Positions 38,545-47,155 of a DNA stretch of 64,000 bases are shown in pieces (positions within the stretch are counted from its first letter, which is position 1; every line of letters starts with the position of its first letter). The notes below the pieces were generated by a model, which did no database searches, had not been told where the DNA came from, and saw only the letters and a list, made by a program, of their open reading frames with translations. Position numbers and translations under genes: made by a program. The DNA lies in assembly GCA_024346835.1 (NCBI GenBank), contig AP024866.1:558001-622000 (forward strand), read 5' to 3'. This DNA comes from Vibrio comitans (GTDB taxonomy: Bacteria > Pseudomonadota > Gammaproteobacteria > Enterobacterales > Vibrionaceae).

Positions 38545-38880
38545 ATGACAAGTTGCCAGACTCAAGAGTGCGTCGCACCCGTTATCTCGGATGAAGATGC
38601 ACAACTAGAACAGGAACTCGCCACCTTGGCAAAGGCCATTGCTCACCCTGCTCGAGTCCGAATTTTAAAAGTATTATTCGAGCTTGAGACCAAAGGTGGT
38701 TGTCTTAATGGCGATTTGGTTGGGCAGTTGGGTTTAGCTCAATCTACGGTATCGGAGCATTTGCGGATTTTGCGCCAAGCTGGCTTGGTTCGAAGTGAAC
38801 CTAAGCCACCTAAGGTATGTTACCGAATAGAGACCCAAGCCATGCATCGAGTTAAGGAACTCTTTGAAAGCTTGTTTTAG
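38545..38880 (+). CDS. arsR: ArsR-family regulator
   Basis: The protein has 111 residues with a winged helix (AHPARVRILKVLFELETKGGCLNGDLVGQLGLAQSTVSEHLRILRQAGLV). Cysteines occur at the N-terminus (Cys4, Cys9), in GGCLNG and in KVCYRI, any of which could form an As(III) site; the arrangement differs from the E. coli ELCVCDL motif. It is directly followed by an Acr3 arsenite exporter, so arsenite-relieved repression is likely. A TCGT/ACGA dyad near 38928-38943 in the arsR-acr3 gap may be a second site. Confidence 0.87.
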   Translation: MTSCQTQECVAPVISDEDAQLEQELATLAKAIAHPARVRILKVLFELETKGGCLNGDLVGQLGLAQSTVSEHLRILRQAGLVRSEPKPPKVCYRIETQAMHRVKELFESLF

Positions 38881-38962
38881 TTAAACAAAGCGGCTAGTGG
38901 TTAAGTAGAAATAATTTTAATTAAACAATCGTTATTCGACGATAAACGAAAGAGATGCACAA

Positions 38963-40024
38963 ATGACAACACAAGCAGTGAGCGCCTCACCAAAGATGAG
39001 CTTTCTCGATAGATATCTAACTCTATGGATATTCTTGGCTATGGCAGTTGGGGTTGCAATTGGCGCCTTATATCCAGAGGTGGCTGATCTTAATGAAGCA
39101 ATGTCAGTAGGTAGCACCAACATCCCGTTGGCCATCGGTCTGATCTTAATGATGTATCCACCTTTAGCTAAGGTAGATTACAGCCTGTTAGGGAAAGTGG
39201 CCCAAGATAAGCAAGCGATCAAACTTTCTTTGATCATGAACTGGATTGTCGGCCCGATCTTAATGTTTGTGCTAGCGTTGACATTTTTGGGTGACCACCC
39301 TGGATACATGGTTGGTATTATTCTTATCGGTTTAGCGCGTTGTATTGCCATGGTTTTGGTATGGAATGATATTGGCGGTGGTAACAAAGAGTATGGAGCA
39401 GCGTTAGTTGCCCTCAACAGTGCTTTCCAAATCGTCACTTACAGCTTTATGGCTTGGCTATTTATTACTGTGTTGCCACCACTATTTGGCTATACAGGAA
39501 TGGTGGTAGACATCTCAATGGCGGATATTGCACAGAGTGTATTTATCTACTTGGGTATTCCGTTCTTAGCAGGCTTTTTAGGTCGTAAGCTGTTGGTTTC
39601 TGCAAAGGGAGAGCAGTGGTATAACGAGGTTTATATCCCTCGTATCTCACCAATGACGCTTATTGCCTTGCTGGCGACGATAGTGCTTATGTTCAGCCTT
39701 AAAGGTGAAATGATTCTTGAGCTTCCAATGGACGTAGTGCGTGTGGCTATACCTTTGGCTATCTACTTCGTATTGATGTTCTTTGTGAGCTTCTTTGTCG
39801 GTAAGCGATTGGGTATTCCTTATGATAAGAATGCGTCTATTGCTTATACTGCGACAGGTAATAATTTTGAATTGGCGATTGCCGTTTCAATTGCAGTATT
39901 TGGTATTAACTCAGATCAGGCATTTGCTGGTGTGATAGGCCCATTGATTGAAGTGCCGGTGTTGATTGCTCTAGTGAACGTCGCATTGCGAATGAAAGAG
40001 AAATATAAAGTGAAAGCTGCGTAA
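38963..40024 (+). CDS. acr3: Acr3-type arsenite efflux permease
   Basis: The protein has 353 residues with ten hydrophobic segments typical of the bile-acid/arsenite transporter superfamily. The essential TM4 cysteine is in [13 protein letters not shown] (Cys127), and the TM9 region has the conserved [13 protein letters not shown]. Acr3 exports As(III) using the proton-motive force. It lies 82 bp after arsR in the same direction; no arsenate reductase is present next to it. Confidence 0.93.
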   Translation: MTTQAVSASPKMSFLDRYLTLWIFLAMAVGVAIGALYPEVADLNEAMSVGSTNIPLAIGLILMMYPPLAKVDYSLLGKVAQDKQAIKLSLIMNWIVGPILMFVLALTFLGDHPGYMVGIILIGLARCIAMVLVWNDIGGGNKEYGAALVALNSAFQIVTYSFMAWLFITVLPPLFGYTGMVVDISMADIAQSVFIYLGIPFLAGFLGRKLLVSAKGEQWYNEVYIPRISPMTLIALLATIVLMFSLKGEMILELPMDVVRVAIPLAIYFVLMFFVSFFVGKRLGIPYDKNASIAYTATGNNFELAIAVSIAVFGINSDQAFAGVIGPLIEVPVLIALVNVALRMKEKYKVKAA

Positions 40025-40062
40025 TTTCCGTATTCCCTTTTTAATCTATAGTGCACCCCGAT

Positions 40063-40090
40063 AAGCCACAATTTTTATTGTGGCTTTTTT
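40063..40090 (+). terminator. Intrinsic terminator after acr3
   Basis: AAGCCACAAT (40063-40072) and ATTGTGGCTT (40077-40086) pair around TTTT and run into T40085-40090. Confidence 0.9.
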
Positions 40091-40257
40091 CTTGTTTTTA
40101 GGTCTAAGAATGAAAATGCTTGAGGGTCTTCAACTATCTGATAAAAATGTTTTTTTCTGCCTGTAGTTCAAGTTCATTTAAAGATAAGTAAATTGCTCGG
40201 TTTTAGTTTGTGGCATATGCTGTCGAAAGGAATAGGTAGGCATTTACCTGGGAGTCA

Positions 40258-41865
40258 ATGCCTAGAATAAACGCTGAAATGTACAACAAGTTAAGGAAGA
40301 CGCTGAACGGCTCAATGGATACTTTTCTTTTTTTATCTCGATTACTATTTAACGCTAGAGCGCTGTTGAAAGGGCTTCTACTGCTAATGTTTTTTTTACT
40401 AGCGGGATGTACCTCTCTCAAGTACTCAACACTAAGTGAGCCTAAAACTCTTGGAACCTGTGCTGATCCTAACTACGAATGGAAGCCCAATCTAACGCCC
40501 AAGCAATTAGCTTCCTCTACTGCAATGAGAACAGCGGTCAATGATTACATCACTTTGAATGAGCACATGCTGTCGCATCGCGAAGAGATGTTTGTTGAAA
40601 TTGAAAACATGAAAACGGATTATTCGGCTGATAACCCTGTACCTTCATGGGCGCTTAATAAGCTTAATCAGGAATTGGTAGTCAGTGTTGAATTGGCCTA
40701 TCAATACGAAGAGGTTTTGCAAAATAACTACTGTTGGTACGGTAATTTACAAACAGAAAACCTCGATTACTCTTCATTTATTGGTTTTATGCTTGAGCTC
40801 TCAAGCGCATTGGCTTTGTATGATACTTACATGCAGATTGCTAGTGTCATCGAAGAGAACGAGCGTATTAGCCGGTTTTTAAACCAAAGTGATAAGGGCT
40901 ATGAAAAACCAGAAAATGCGCTATCTAAATACACTCAAAATATCCAAGATCTAGCCAACGTTAAGCGATTATCCGAACAAGTTGCTTTTTATCAAAATAA
41001 TATCGGAAATTATCCTAAGCTCGAGACATCCCCCAAACTTTGGTATCTAAAGCTATCTATTGAGCAAAGTCCGACCTTTCAGAAAATACCAGACATCGAA
41101 TTTCGTCAGGTGATGTCAAAGCGTTTTAGTAACAATGTGAGCATAGTGACTTACGACTTAGAAGAGCTTAATCGCTCTGCTGTGAATGGCATAAGTGGAT
41201 TTTTTGGCAATGTAACAGGGTTGTTTGAATCTAGAACAGGATATCTCTATAACTCGCCAATGGTCCTACAAGATGTCACTTCTAACCTTAAAGCAGGTGA
41301 CATCCTTCTAGAAAAGACGCCTTTTAGATTAACGGATAAAGTCATTCCCGGCTATTGGGGGCATGCTGCTGTGTGGGTGGGCAATGAACAAGAGTTACGA
41401 GAACTTGGTATTTGGCAGCACCCTGTGGTTGTGAAGCATCACCAACAAATTCAGCAAGGGCATCTAGTTGCAGAAGCACTGCGCTCTGGCGTGCAGCTCA
41501 GCACGATTGAGCATTTTATGAATGTTGATGATTTGGCTTTGATAAGGGTGAGCAATCAAACTAAGGCGCAAAAGCAGCAAGTGATTATCGACACTTTGCG
41601 TCAGATCGGTAAAGAGTATGATTTTAATTTTGATGTAGAAACTACAGATAAAATAGTCTGCTCTCAGCTTGTTTATATTGCATATAGTGACATCAACTGG
41701 TCTACAGATAGGATAGCTGGCAGGTACACAATCAGCCCCGATGCTATTGCGAAGCAGGCATTAAACAATGAGAGCGTTGAGCTTGAGCTGCTCTATCTGA
41801 ATAGCAATAAAGTCGAGAATGACCTTTTGCCGCAGATGTCTCAAGTATTGTTGGCTGAAGAGTAA
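40258..41865 (+). CDS. Lipoprotein with C-terminal YiiX-like (permuted NlpC/P60) cysteine hydrolase domain
   Basis: The protein has 535 residues. A hydrophobic N-terminal stretch ends in the lipobox LLAGC (near Cys51), so it should be membrane-anchored. The middle (about 60-330) is helical and not recognised. The C-terminal part has GDILLEKTPFRLTDKVIPGYWGHAAVWVGN with His369, VAEALRSGV with Glu406 and KIVCSQLVYIAY with Cys468. This His...Glu...Cys order is that of the permuted YiiX/DUF830 branch of NlpC/P60. Such enzymes cleave amide or ester bonds in peptides, murein or lipids. The start is uncertain (ATG 40258 with GGGAG close by, or ATG 40315). The next gene starts 12 nt later. Confidence 0.75.
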   Translation: MPRINAEMYNKLRKTLNGSMDTFLFLSRLLFNARALLKGLLLLMFFLLAGCTSLKYSTLSEPKTLGTCADPNYEWKPNLTPKQLASSTAMRTAVNDYITLNEHMLSHREEMFVEIENMKTDYSADNPVPSWALNKLNQELVVSVELAYQYEEVLQNNYCWYGNLQTENLDYSSFIGFMLELSSALALYDTYMQIASVIEENERISRFLNQSDKGYEKPENALSKYTQNIQDLANVKRLSEQVAFYQNNIGNYPKLETSPKLWYLKLSIEQSPTFQKIPDIEFRQVMSKRFSNNVSIVTYDLEELNRSAVNGISGFFGNVTGLFESRTGYLYNSPMVLQDVTSNLKAGDILLEKTPFRLTDKVIPGYWGHAAVWVGNEQELRELGIWQHPVVVKHHQQIQQGHLVAEALRSGVQLSTIEHFMNVDDLALIRVSNQTKAQKQQVIIDTLRQIGKEYDFNFDVETTDKIVCSQLVYIAYSDINWSTDRIAGRYTISPDAIAKQALNNESVELELLYLNSNKVENDLLPQMSQVLLAEE

Positions 41866-41876
41866 GGGAATCAATT

Positions 41877-42974
41877 GTGCAAAAGAGATGGATTGTCAGT
41901 TTATTGACACTGATTTGTGGTTCAACAATCGCAGGTGAAGTGGATAATTATTACGGCTGGGGTAAAGACCTTCAAGATGAAACCGCCGCTTTCAACCAAT
42001 ACCTTAATGACGCAGTAGCACAAACGCTACTCAAGCAAAAGACCGCGCATGCCGGAGCGCAGTGCGCTGACGTTGCTCAATGGATAATGCAAAACCTTGG
42101 CGCACAGAGGTATCCTCTGGTGTATAGAGGCGCACTCAATTCAGATATGGAAGTTTGGGCGCAAGATAATCAGGCTCTAGATAAACTGCCTTCAGATGAA
42201 TCTTTAGACGAGTATGCAAAGCAGAGTATCTATGCTCCTGCCATGCGTACTGCGGGTGTTAAAACAGATCTTGACCATATTATCAATGTGAATGGTGTGT
42301 ATATTGGCACGGATAAGATCAGCCACTTCTTGGGTTCTGGCTACGAGTATTACAAGCGTTACCGCAAAGCGCTTCAATCAACATCACCAGAGTTGGCACA
42401 GATGCAAGCTATTGCTTGGGCTGACTCAATGGAGGGTGGGTTATTAGGAATGAAGGTGGTAGGGGTTTATTCATACGCTGATCTCGAAGCCAACTATCAA
42501 GGGTTTTTGTTTGCCAAGAACTTATGTGACACCCCTTATATCACTCAGAATGATAAACAATGGCAACTGACTGCGCCTATTGACCTAAAAAACTATGTAA
42601 ACCCTAATTGGGATGAGTCCTTTAACGTCTCGGCTTACAGTCGTTCTCGCAAGCAAAGCGTAGAAGATAACCTATTACAACTGCCATTTTGTGAACTGAA
42701 ACAGTCAAACTGGGTTAAGTCGCAAACAGCGCAATATAGGCAGTTTAACCATTCACCTAGACAAAAGAATGATGAGTACTTAAACACGAGTTTCTCCGCA
42801 CAACTGCTGTTTCTTACTCAGCAATATAAACACAAACCAGAGACATTGAGTGCAGAGTACTTACATCAGCAATTTAAGCAGTTAAACATTACGCAATCTC
42901 AACTTGATGCATGGGCGCGCAAAGTAAAAACGCCTCTACAATCCGATTTTACTTTGGATGAACTTTGCCCATAA
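41877..42974 (+). CDS. Exported protein of unknown function, partner of the upstream lipoprotein
   Basis: The protein has 365 residues. The start is a GTG at 41877 with AAGGGAA upstream, 12 nt after the preceding gene. A signal peptide (QKRWIVSLLTLICGSTIAG) leads to a mature protein that begins VDNYYGWGKDL. A conserved-looking core holds TDKISHFLGSGYEYYKRY (His150) and SMEGGLLGMKVVGVYSYADLEANYQG. The D-K-x-x-H-F pattern recalls YfiM-type exported proteins, but that is weak. I do not recognise the family. Tight coupling to the lipoprotein hydrolase suggests a joint envelope role. Confidence 0.7.
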   Translation: MQKRWIVSLLTLICGSTIAGEVDNYYGWGKDLQDETAAFNQYLNDAVAQTLLKQKTAHAGAQCADVAQWIMQNLGAQRYPLVYRGALNSDMEVWAQDNQALDKLPSDESLDEYAKQSIYAPAMRTAGVKTDLDHIINVNGVYIGTDKISHFLGSGYEYYKRYRKALQSTSPELAQMQAIAWADSMEGGLLGMKVVGVYSYADLEANYQGFLFAKNLCDTPYITQNDKQWQLTAPIDLKNYVNPNWDESFNVSAYSRSRKQSVEDNLLQLPFCELKQSNWVKSQTAQYRQFNHSPRQKNDEYLNTSFSAQLLFLTQQYKHKPETLSAEYLHQQFKQLNITQSQLDAWARKVKTPLQSDFTLDELCP

Positions 42975-43038
42975 CTAGCTCCTAAGGTGCGTTGTTATGT
43001 CGTCAAAGCTTAGGTTCGTAATGAGCGATTTGACCTTT

Positions 43039-43056
43039 AACCCCTGTGGGGTTTTT
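43039..43056 (+). terminator. Intrinsic terminator after the two-gene envelope unit
   Basis: AACCCC (43039-43044) and GGGGTT (43048-43053) pair around TGT and continue into T43052-43056. Confidence 0.65.
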
Positions 43057-43479
43057 AAATAATTTCTGATGTTGCTGCTGCTTTTGGGTAGATGAGTGTA
43101 GCTGAGAGATAATTTTGCAGTGAAAACTGAGTATTTCATCAGCGTTTAAGCCAGTGCTTAACTGGGTTAAATAGAGCTTTACTTGCAATTTTAGTCATTC
43201 AACGCTCCATTTTCGGTCTGATACCGGCGTAAATAAATTTGCCTCTGCTCACTTAAGCCCAGTAAACGTCTTGTCCATCACATTTTCCCTAAAATTCTCT
43301 GTGTGACTGATGTCATATAAAAAACCGCGAAACCCTTTAAAACTTCGATCTCTTAGACCCTTTTAGAGAGACGCAAGTGATCCAGTTATCATTTGACCGA
43401 GTCACTCCTGCAAGCCCCTCATGTCATACAATATAGTTAATTCATCCACGAGGTGAATGTCTATAACAGAGGTTAGGCA
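43057..43479. other. Non-coding gap before the TctCBA cluster
   Basis: About 420 bp have no credible ORF: a 61-codon frame on the minus strand (43003-43188) crosses the terminator and resembles nothing. No strong promoter hexamers or repeats were seen. The promoter of the transporter operon should lie in the right part. Confidence 0.45.
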
Positions 43480-43953
43480 ATGAAAAGTCATGCAGAAATA
43501 GCAAAGGATGCTATCGAACTAGTAACACCTGCAATCGAAAGATTGTTTGAAAGAACCAATCGCAAAGAGCTTCATATCGTTGTAATGGACCCTCGCGTTA
43601 AGCCTTGGGAAACCACTTTCGAAGAAGCGATTTTGGTTGAAAGCTCGCTTGGTAACCCAGAACAATGGACAATCCCTTTTGATGAGTTTGCACGCAAAAA
43701 AGCCAAGCAAGCATGGCGCAATACACGTGCAAATATCACCAATCAAACACTACATACAGCGTCACTGAACGAAGATGATCTGCTTTTCTATGGTTCATTT
43801 GTTTATGGAGACGTAGTGGTTGGCTGTAGTGGTGTTGAGCAATGGTACGACATGCTAATCAGTGGCTGGATTGCAGTAGCAATTGAACAGTTGTGCATGG
43901 CGGAGTACCAAAACAACAAAGTAAGTAACCCTACACAAACAACTAGAAACTAA
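43480..43953 (+). CDS. Hypothetical protein preceding the TctCBA transporter
   Basis: The protein has 157 residues, with no signal peptide or membrane segment. It begins with a helical, acidic/basic stretch (KSHAEIAKDAIELVTPAIERLFERTNRKELHIVVMDP). It contains EDDLLFYGSFVYGDVVVGCSGVEQWYDMLISGWIAVAIEQLCMA, whose strand-turn-helix shape loosely resembles the C-terminal half of GlcG/HbpS-type small ligand-binding proteins. I do not recognise the family. It lies 26 bp before tctC and is probably the first gene of that operon. Confidence 0.75.
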   Translation: MKSHAEIAKDAIELVTPAIERLFERTNRKELHIVVMDPRVKPWETTFEEAILVESSLGNPEQWTIPFDEFARKKAKQAWRNTRANITNQTLHTASLNEDDLLFYGSFVYGDVVVGCSGVEQWYDMLISGWIAVAIEQLCMAEYQNNKVSNPTQTTRN

Positions 43954-43979
43954 TTAAAACTGAAACAAAAGGAATTCAC

Positions 43980-44906
43980 ATGAGCAAACTTCTTAAATCC
44001 CTTCTTGTTGCCGCTGGCATCATGGTGTCTGCAACGGCAGTTGCAGCGGACTACCCAAGCAAAAATATTCGTTTAGTTGTACCTTTTGGTGCTGGTGGTG
44101 GTACGGATGCTGTTGGTCGTACTCTGGCTAACTCTGCAAAAGACATTCTTGGTCAAAACATTGCGGTAATGAACCGTACTGGTGGTGCTGGTGCTGTTGG
44201 TATGAGCTTTGGTGCTCAGCAACGTCCAGACGGTTACACACTAACTGTAGTCACTCGCGAGATTGCCTCTCTACCTCAAATGGGTCTAATGCAGCATGAC
44301 GCAAGTGACTTTAAACTAATCCGCATGGTCAACCTTGATCCAGCAGTAGTACTGGTATCTGCAGACAGCCCATACAACACAATCAACGACCTTATCGCAG
44401 AAGCGAAGAAAGGCGACGGTGTAGTGAAATTTGCTTCTACAGCGGCTCCAAACTTTTACCTGATGTCGCTTGAAAAAGACCAAGGTATCAAGCTAAACGC
44501 TATCCCATACAACGGTGCATCAGAAGCAATCCCTGCGGTACTAGGTAAGCACACTGATGTAACTATGGTTACTCCAGGTGAAGCAATTGCTCAGCTACGT
44601 TCTGGTCAACTTAAAGCTCTAGGTGTTATGTCTGAAGAGCGTATTGCGTTCATTCCAGATGTACCAACTCTAAAAGAGCAAGGCGTTGACGTTGTAACGG
44701 GTACATGGCGTGGTATCGGTGCTCCGAAAAACACTCCAGACGAAGTTATCGAAACTCTAGGTAAAGCATTCGACGAAGCTATGGCATCTGCTGAATTCAA
44801 AGAATTCATGGAGAAAGGTGCGATGACTATCCACAACATGAATGCAGAAGAGTTCACTACTTTTGTTGAGCAAGACACTAAAAACCTTGGTTCTCTGATC
44901 AACTAA
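43980..44906 (+). CDS. tctC: Tripartite tricarboxylate transporter substrate-binding protein (TctC family)
   Basis: The protein has 308 residues and is secreted to the periplasm (SKLLKSLLVAAGIMVSATAVAA signal, split as S-K-L-L... with cleavage near residue 22). Family signatures are DYPSKNIRLVVPFGAGGGTDAVGRTLA, NRTGGAGAVG and PYNGASEAIPAVLGKH. TctC proteins capture organic acids such as citrate, but paralogues differ widely in substrate. Followed by the small and large membrane subunits. Confidence 0.92.
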   Translation: MSKLLKSLLVAAGIMVSATAVAADYPSKNIRLVVPFGAGGGTDAVGRTLANSAKDILGQNIAVMNRTGGAGAVGMSFGAQQRPDGYTLTVVTREIASLPQMGLMQHDASDFKLIRMVNLDPAVVLVSADSPYNTINDLIAEAKKGDGVVKFASTAAPNFYLMSLEKDQGIKLNAIPYNGASEAIPAVLGKHTDVTMVTPGEAIAQLRSGQLKALGVMSEERIAFIPDVPTLKEQGVDVVTGTWRGIGAPKNTPDEVIETLGKAFDEAMASAEFKEFMEKGAMTIHNMNAEEFTTFVEQDTKNLGSLIN

Positions 44907-44915
44907 TTTCCACCT

Positions 44916-44940
44916 GGGAGCTCTAGCTAGGGCTCCCTTC
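44916..44940 (+). terminator. Leaky terminator/stabilising hairpin between tctC and tctB
   Basis: GGGAGCTC (44916-44923) pairs with GGGCTCCC (44930-44937, one G-U) and is followed by a T-rich stretch (TTCTTTCTTT). This position between a binding-protein gene and its permease genes commonly lowers permease expression relative to the binding protein. Confidence 0.6.
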
Positions 44941-44973
44941 TTTCTTTGAAGTTTAGCTTTAAAGGGTAGCATT

Positions 44974-45420
44974 ATGATTAATAGAAATATTGTCTTCCCA
45001 TCCCTAATCATTGCCCTAAGCGCAGTTATTTTGGTTCTCATCGGACAGTTTGCGGAGCCGCGTTTTCAAGATGCGAGCGTAGATGCGAAATTTTTCCCAA
45101 CAGCCATTGCGGTTGCTCAAATCATCATTTGTATTGCCTTGTTAGTGCAGCACAAACTTAAATCCATCAATACCGAGGCTCAACCTGCTATTTTCTCTAA
45201 AATGGCCGTATTTGGTGTCATATTCCTAATTGGATACGCATTATTAATCAACTTGATTGGCTACTTGTTGGCAAGTCTGGTTGCATTCACGATTTACCTC
45301 GTGCTGTTCAAGGTCAAGAAGCCACTGTATTACGTTGTGGCATGGACCTTTGTATTTGGCGTTTATTACCTATTCGGTGAGGTGTTCTACATAGCACTTC
45401 CTGAAGGTTTATTTTATTAA
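44974..45420 (+). CDS. tctB: Tripartite tricarboxylate transporter small membrane subunit (TctB family)
   Basis: The protein has 148 residues with four hydrophobic segments (about 8-24, 45-63, 77-108, 120-140), as in TctB. It pairs with the large TctA subunit in the inner membrane. Sequence conservation in this family is low, so the call rests on topology, size and position between tctC and tctA. Confidence 0.88.
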   Translation: MINRNIVFPSLIIALSAVILVLIGQFAEPRFQDASVDAKFFPTAIAVAQIIICIALLVQHKLKSINTEAQPAIFSKMAVFGVIFLIGYALLINLIGYLLASLVAFTIYLVLFKVKKPLYYVVAWTFVFGVYYLFGEVFYIALPEGLFY

Positions 45421-45429
45421 GGAGGCGGT

Positions 45430-46920
45430 ATGATTGAGCATCTATTGAATGGCTTACTGACCGCGTTCAGTCCAGCTGTTTTACCTATTTTAATCTTTGG
45501 TGTGGTAGGCGGGATCGTACTTGGTGCTTTGCCAGGTCTTACTGCAACCATGGGTGTGGCAATTCTTCTACCATTTACGTTTGGCATGGAGCCAACAGCG
45601 GCACTTGTTATGCTAATCGGTGTATACATCGGTGGTATCTACGGTGGTTCCATCGCTGCGATCTTGCTGAAAACACCAGGCACACCAGCGTCTGCCGCAA
45701 CGGTGCTTGATGGGCATACTTTAGCGGCTAAAGGCCAAGCGGCCAGAGCACTTAGCATCTCTGCAATCGCTTCGTTTGTGGGCGGATTGATCAGTACTAT
45801 CGTTTTAATTGCCATTGCGCCGCTGCTAGCAAATTTCGCATTGCGATTTAACGCGCCGGAATACTTTGCATTAGCTCTATTTGGCCTAACGATCATTGCC
45901 AGTGTTTCTGCACAAAACATTCTAAAAGGCCTATTGGCCGGTACTATCGGTCTATTGATTTCTACAGTGGGTTTAGACCCAATTAGTAGTGTGCCTCGCT
46001 TTACCTTTGGCGTGATGGATCTTTATAGCGGGATCAATGTTATCCCTGTTTTGATTGGTCTATTTGCACTGTCTGAAGCGATTAATCAGATTGAAAAGAT
46101 CTTGAAAGAGAAGCAGGCAAAAGTCGCTAAATTTGATCACAAATTGCTGAGCAAGCAAGACTTAAAAGAGATGATGCCAACGGCTGTCAAAAGTGGCCTT
46201 ATGGGAACCACTATTGGCTCTGTTCCTGGCGCTGGAGCGGACATCTCTGCGTTCGTTTGTTACAACGAAGCGAAACGTTCTTCGAAGAACCCTGATGAAT
46301 TTGGTAAGGGGTCTGTACGAGGACTTGCCGCTGCGGAAGCGGGTAACAACGGTGTAACCGGTGGCTCACTAGTACCTTTGCTTACGCTAGGTGTTCCGGG
46401 CGATGCGGTAGCAGCAGTATTATTGGGCGCCTTGATTGTTCAAGGTCTAACTCCTGGTCCTCTGTTGTTCGCTCAGAACCCAGAAGTGGTCTACGGCGTA
46501 TTCAGTTCAATGTTGGTCGCTAACATTGTAATGCTGATTGTTGGTTTGATTGGTATTCGCTTCTTCTGTCGCATCATTGAGGTGCCGAAGATGCTGATGA
46601 TCCCAATCATCATCTTCTTGTCTGTTGTCGGCGCATACGCTATCAACAACTCAATGTTTGATGTGGGCATAGCGATTGCGTTTGGTATTTTAGGCTTTGT
46701 ATTGGGTAAGATGGATATTCCTTCTTCACCGATACTGCTCGCTATCATTCTAGGACCAATGGCTGAAACCAATCTGCGTAAAGCTCTGCTTATGTACGAT
46801 AACTCGTGGTCATTCTTGTATGAAAGACCGATTGCGTTAGCGTTTATCTTGCTAGCTGTCTTCTCTGTTTACTCAACAATGAAGATGAAAAAGAAGAAGC
46901 AAATGCAACTAAACACCTAA
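45430..46920 (+). CDS. tctA: Tripartite tricarboxylate transporter large membrane subunit (TctA family)
   Basis: The protein has 496 residues with about twelve membrane segments. Signatures: GALPGLTATMGVAILLPFTFGM, GVYIGGIYGGSIAAILLKTPGTPASAAT and the repeat-related GSVPGAGADISAFVCYNEAKR, plus GVPGDAVAAVLLGALIVQGLTPGP. It starts 10 bp after tctB with GGAGG overlapping the junction. It forms the sodium- or proton-coupled channel of the TTT system. Confidence 0.95.
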   Translation: MIEHLLNGLLTAFSPAVLPILIFGVVGGIVLGALPGLTATMGVAILLPFTFGMEPTAALVMLIGVYIGGIYGGSIAAILLKTPGTPASAATVLDGHTLAAKGQAARALSISAIASFVGGLISTIVLIAIAPLLANFALRFNAPEYFALALFGLTIIASVSAQNILKGLLAGTIGLLISTVGLDPISSVPRFTFGVMDLYSGINVIPVLIGLFALSEAINQIEKILKEKQAKVAKFDHKLLSKQDLKEMMPTAVKSGLMGTTIGSVPGAGADISAFVCYNEAKRSSKNPDEFGKGSVRGLAAAEAGNNGVTGGSLVPLLTLGVPGDAVAAVLLGALIVQGLTPGPLLFAQNPEVVYGVFSSMLVANIVMLIVGLIGIRFFCRIIEVPKMLMIPIIIFLSVVGAYAINNSMFDVGIAIAFGILGFVLGKMDIPSSPILLAIILGPMAETNLRKALLMYDNSWSFLYERPIALAFILLAVFSVYSTMKMKKKKQMQLNT

Positions 46921-46947
46921 ATATTCTAGAAAATAGGGTATGTATCT

Positions 46948-46980
46948 AAGGGCCAGTGGACTATTCACTGGCTCTTTTTT
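46948..46980 (+). terminator. Intrinsic terminator after tctA
   Basis: An 11-pair stem (46948-46958 with 46966-46976, one G-U) with a 7-nt loop runs into T46975-46980. Confidence 0.88.
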
Positions 46981-47155
46981 GTTCTTAATAATTGAAAATT
47001 AAGATTGACAATATCTTGACCTAAAATGTTACTGTTCGTGATCGTCTTCATATCTTGTATTATTATATTAGTGCATCATGCCTGTATTCGTTGAGAGACT
47101 AAGGATTTTCCCCCGCGTTCTCCTAGCACTAAAAAACAAATACCTAGAGGTTAAT

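Noticed and set aside
43003..43188. 61-codon minus-strand frame in the gap before the TctCBA cluster
   Set aside because: It crosses a hairpin terminator, has no ribosome site and resembles no known small protein.
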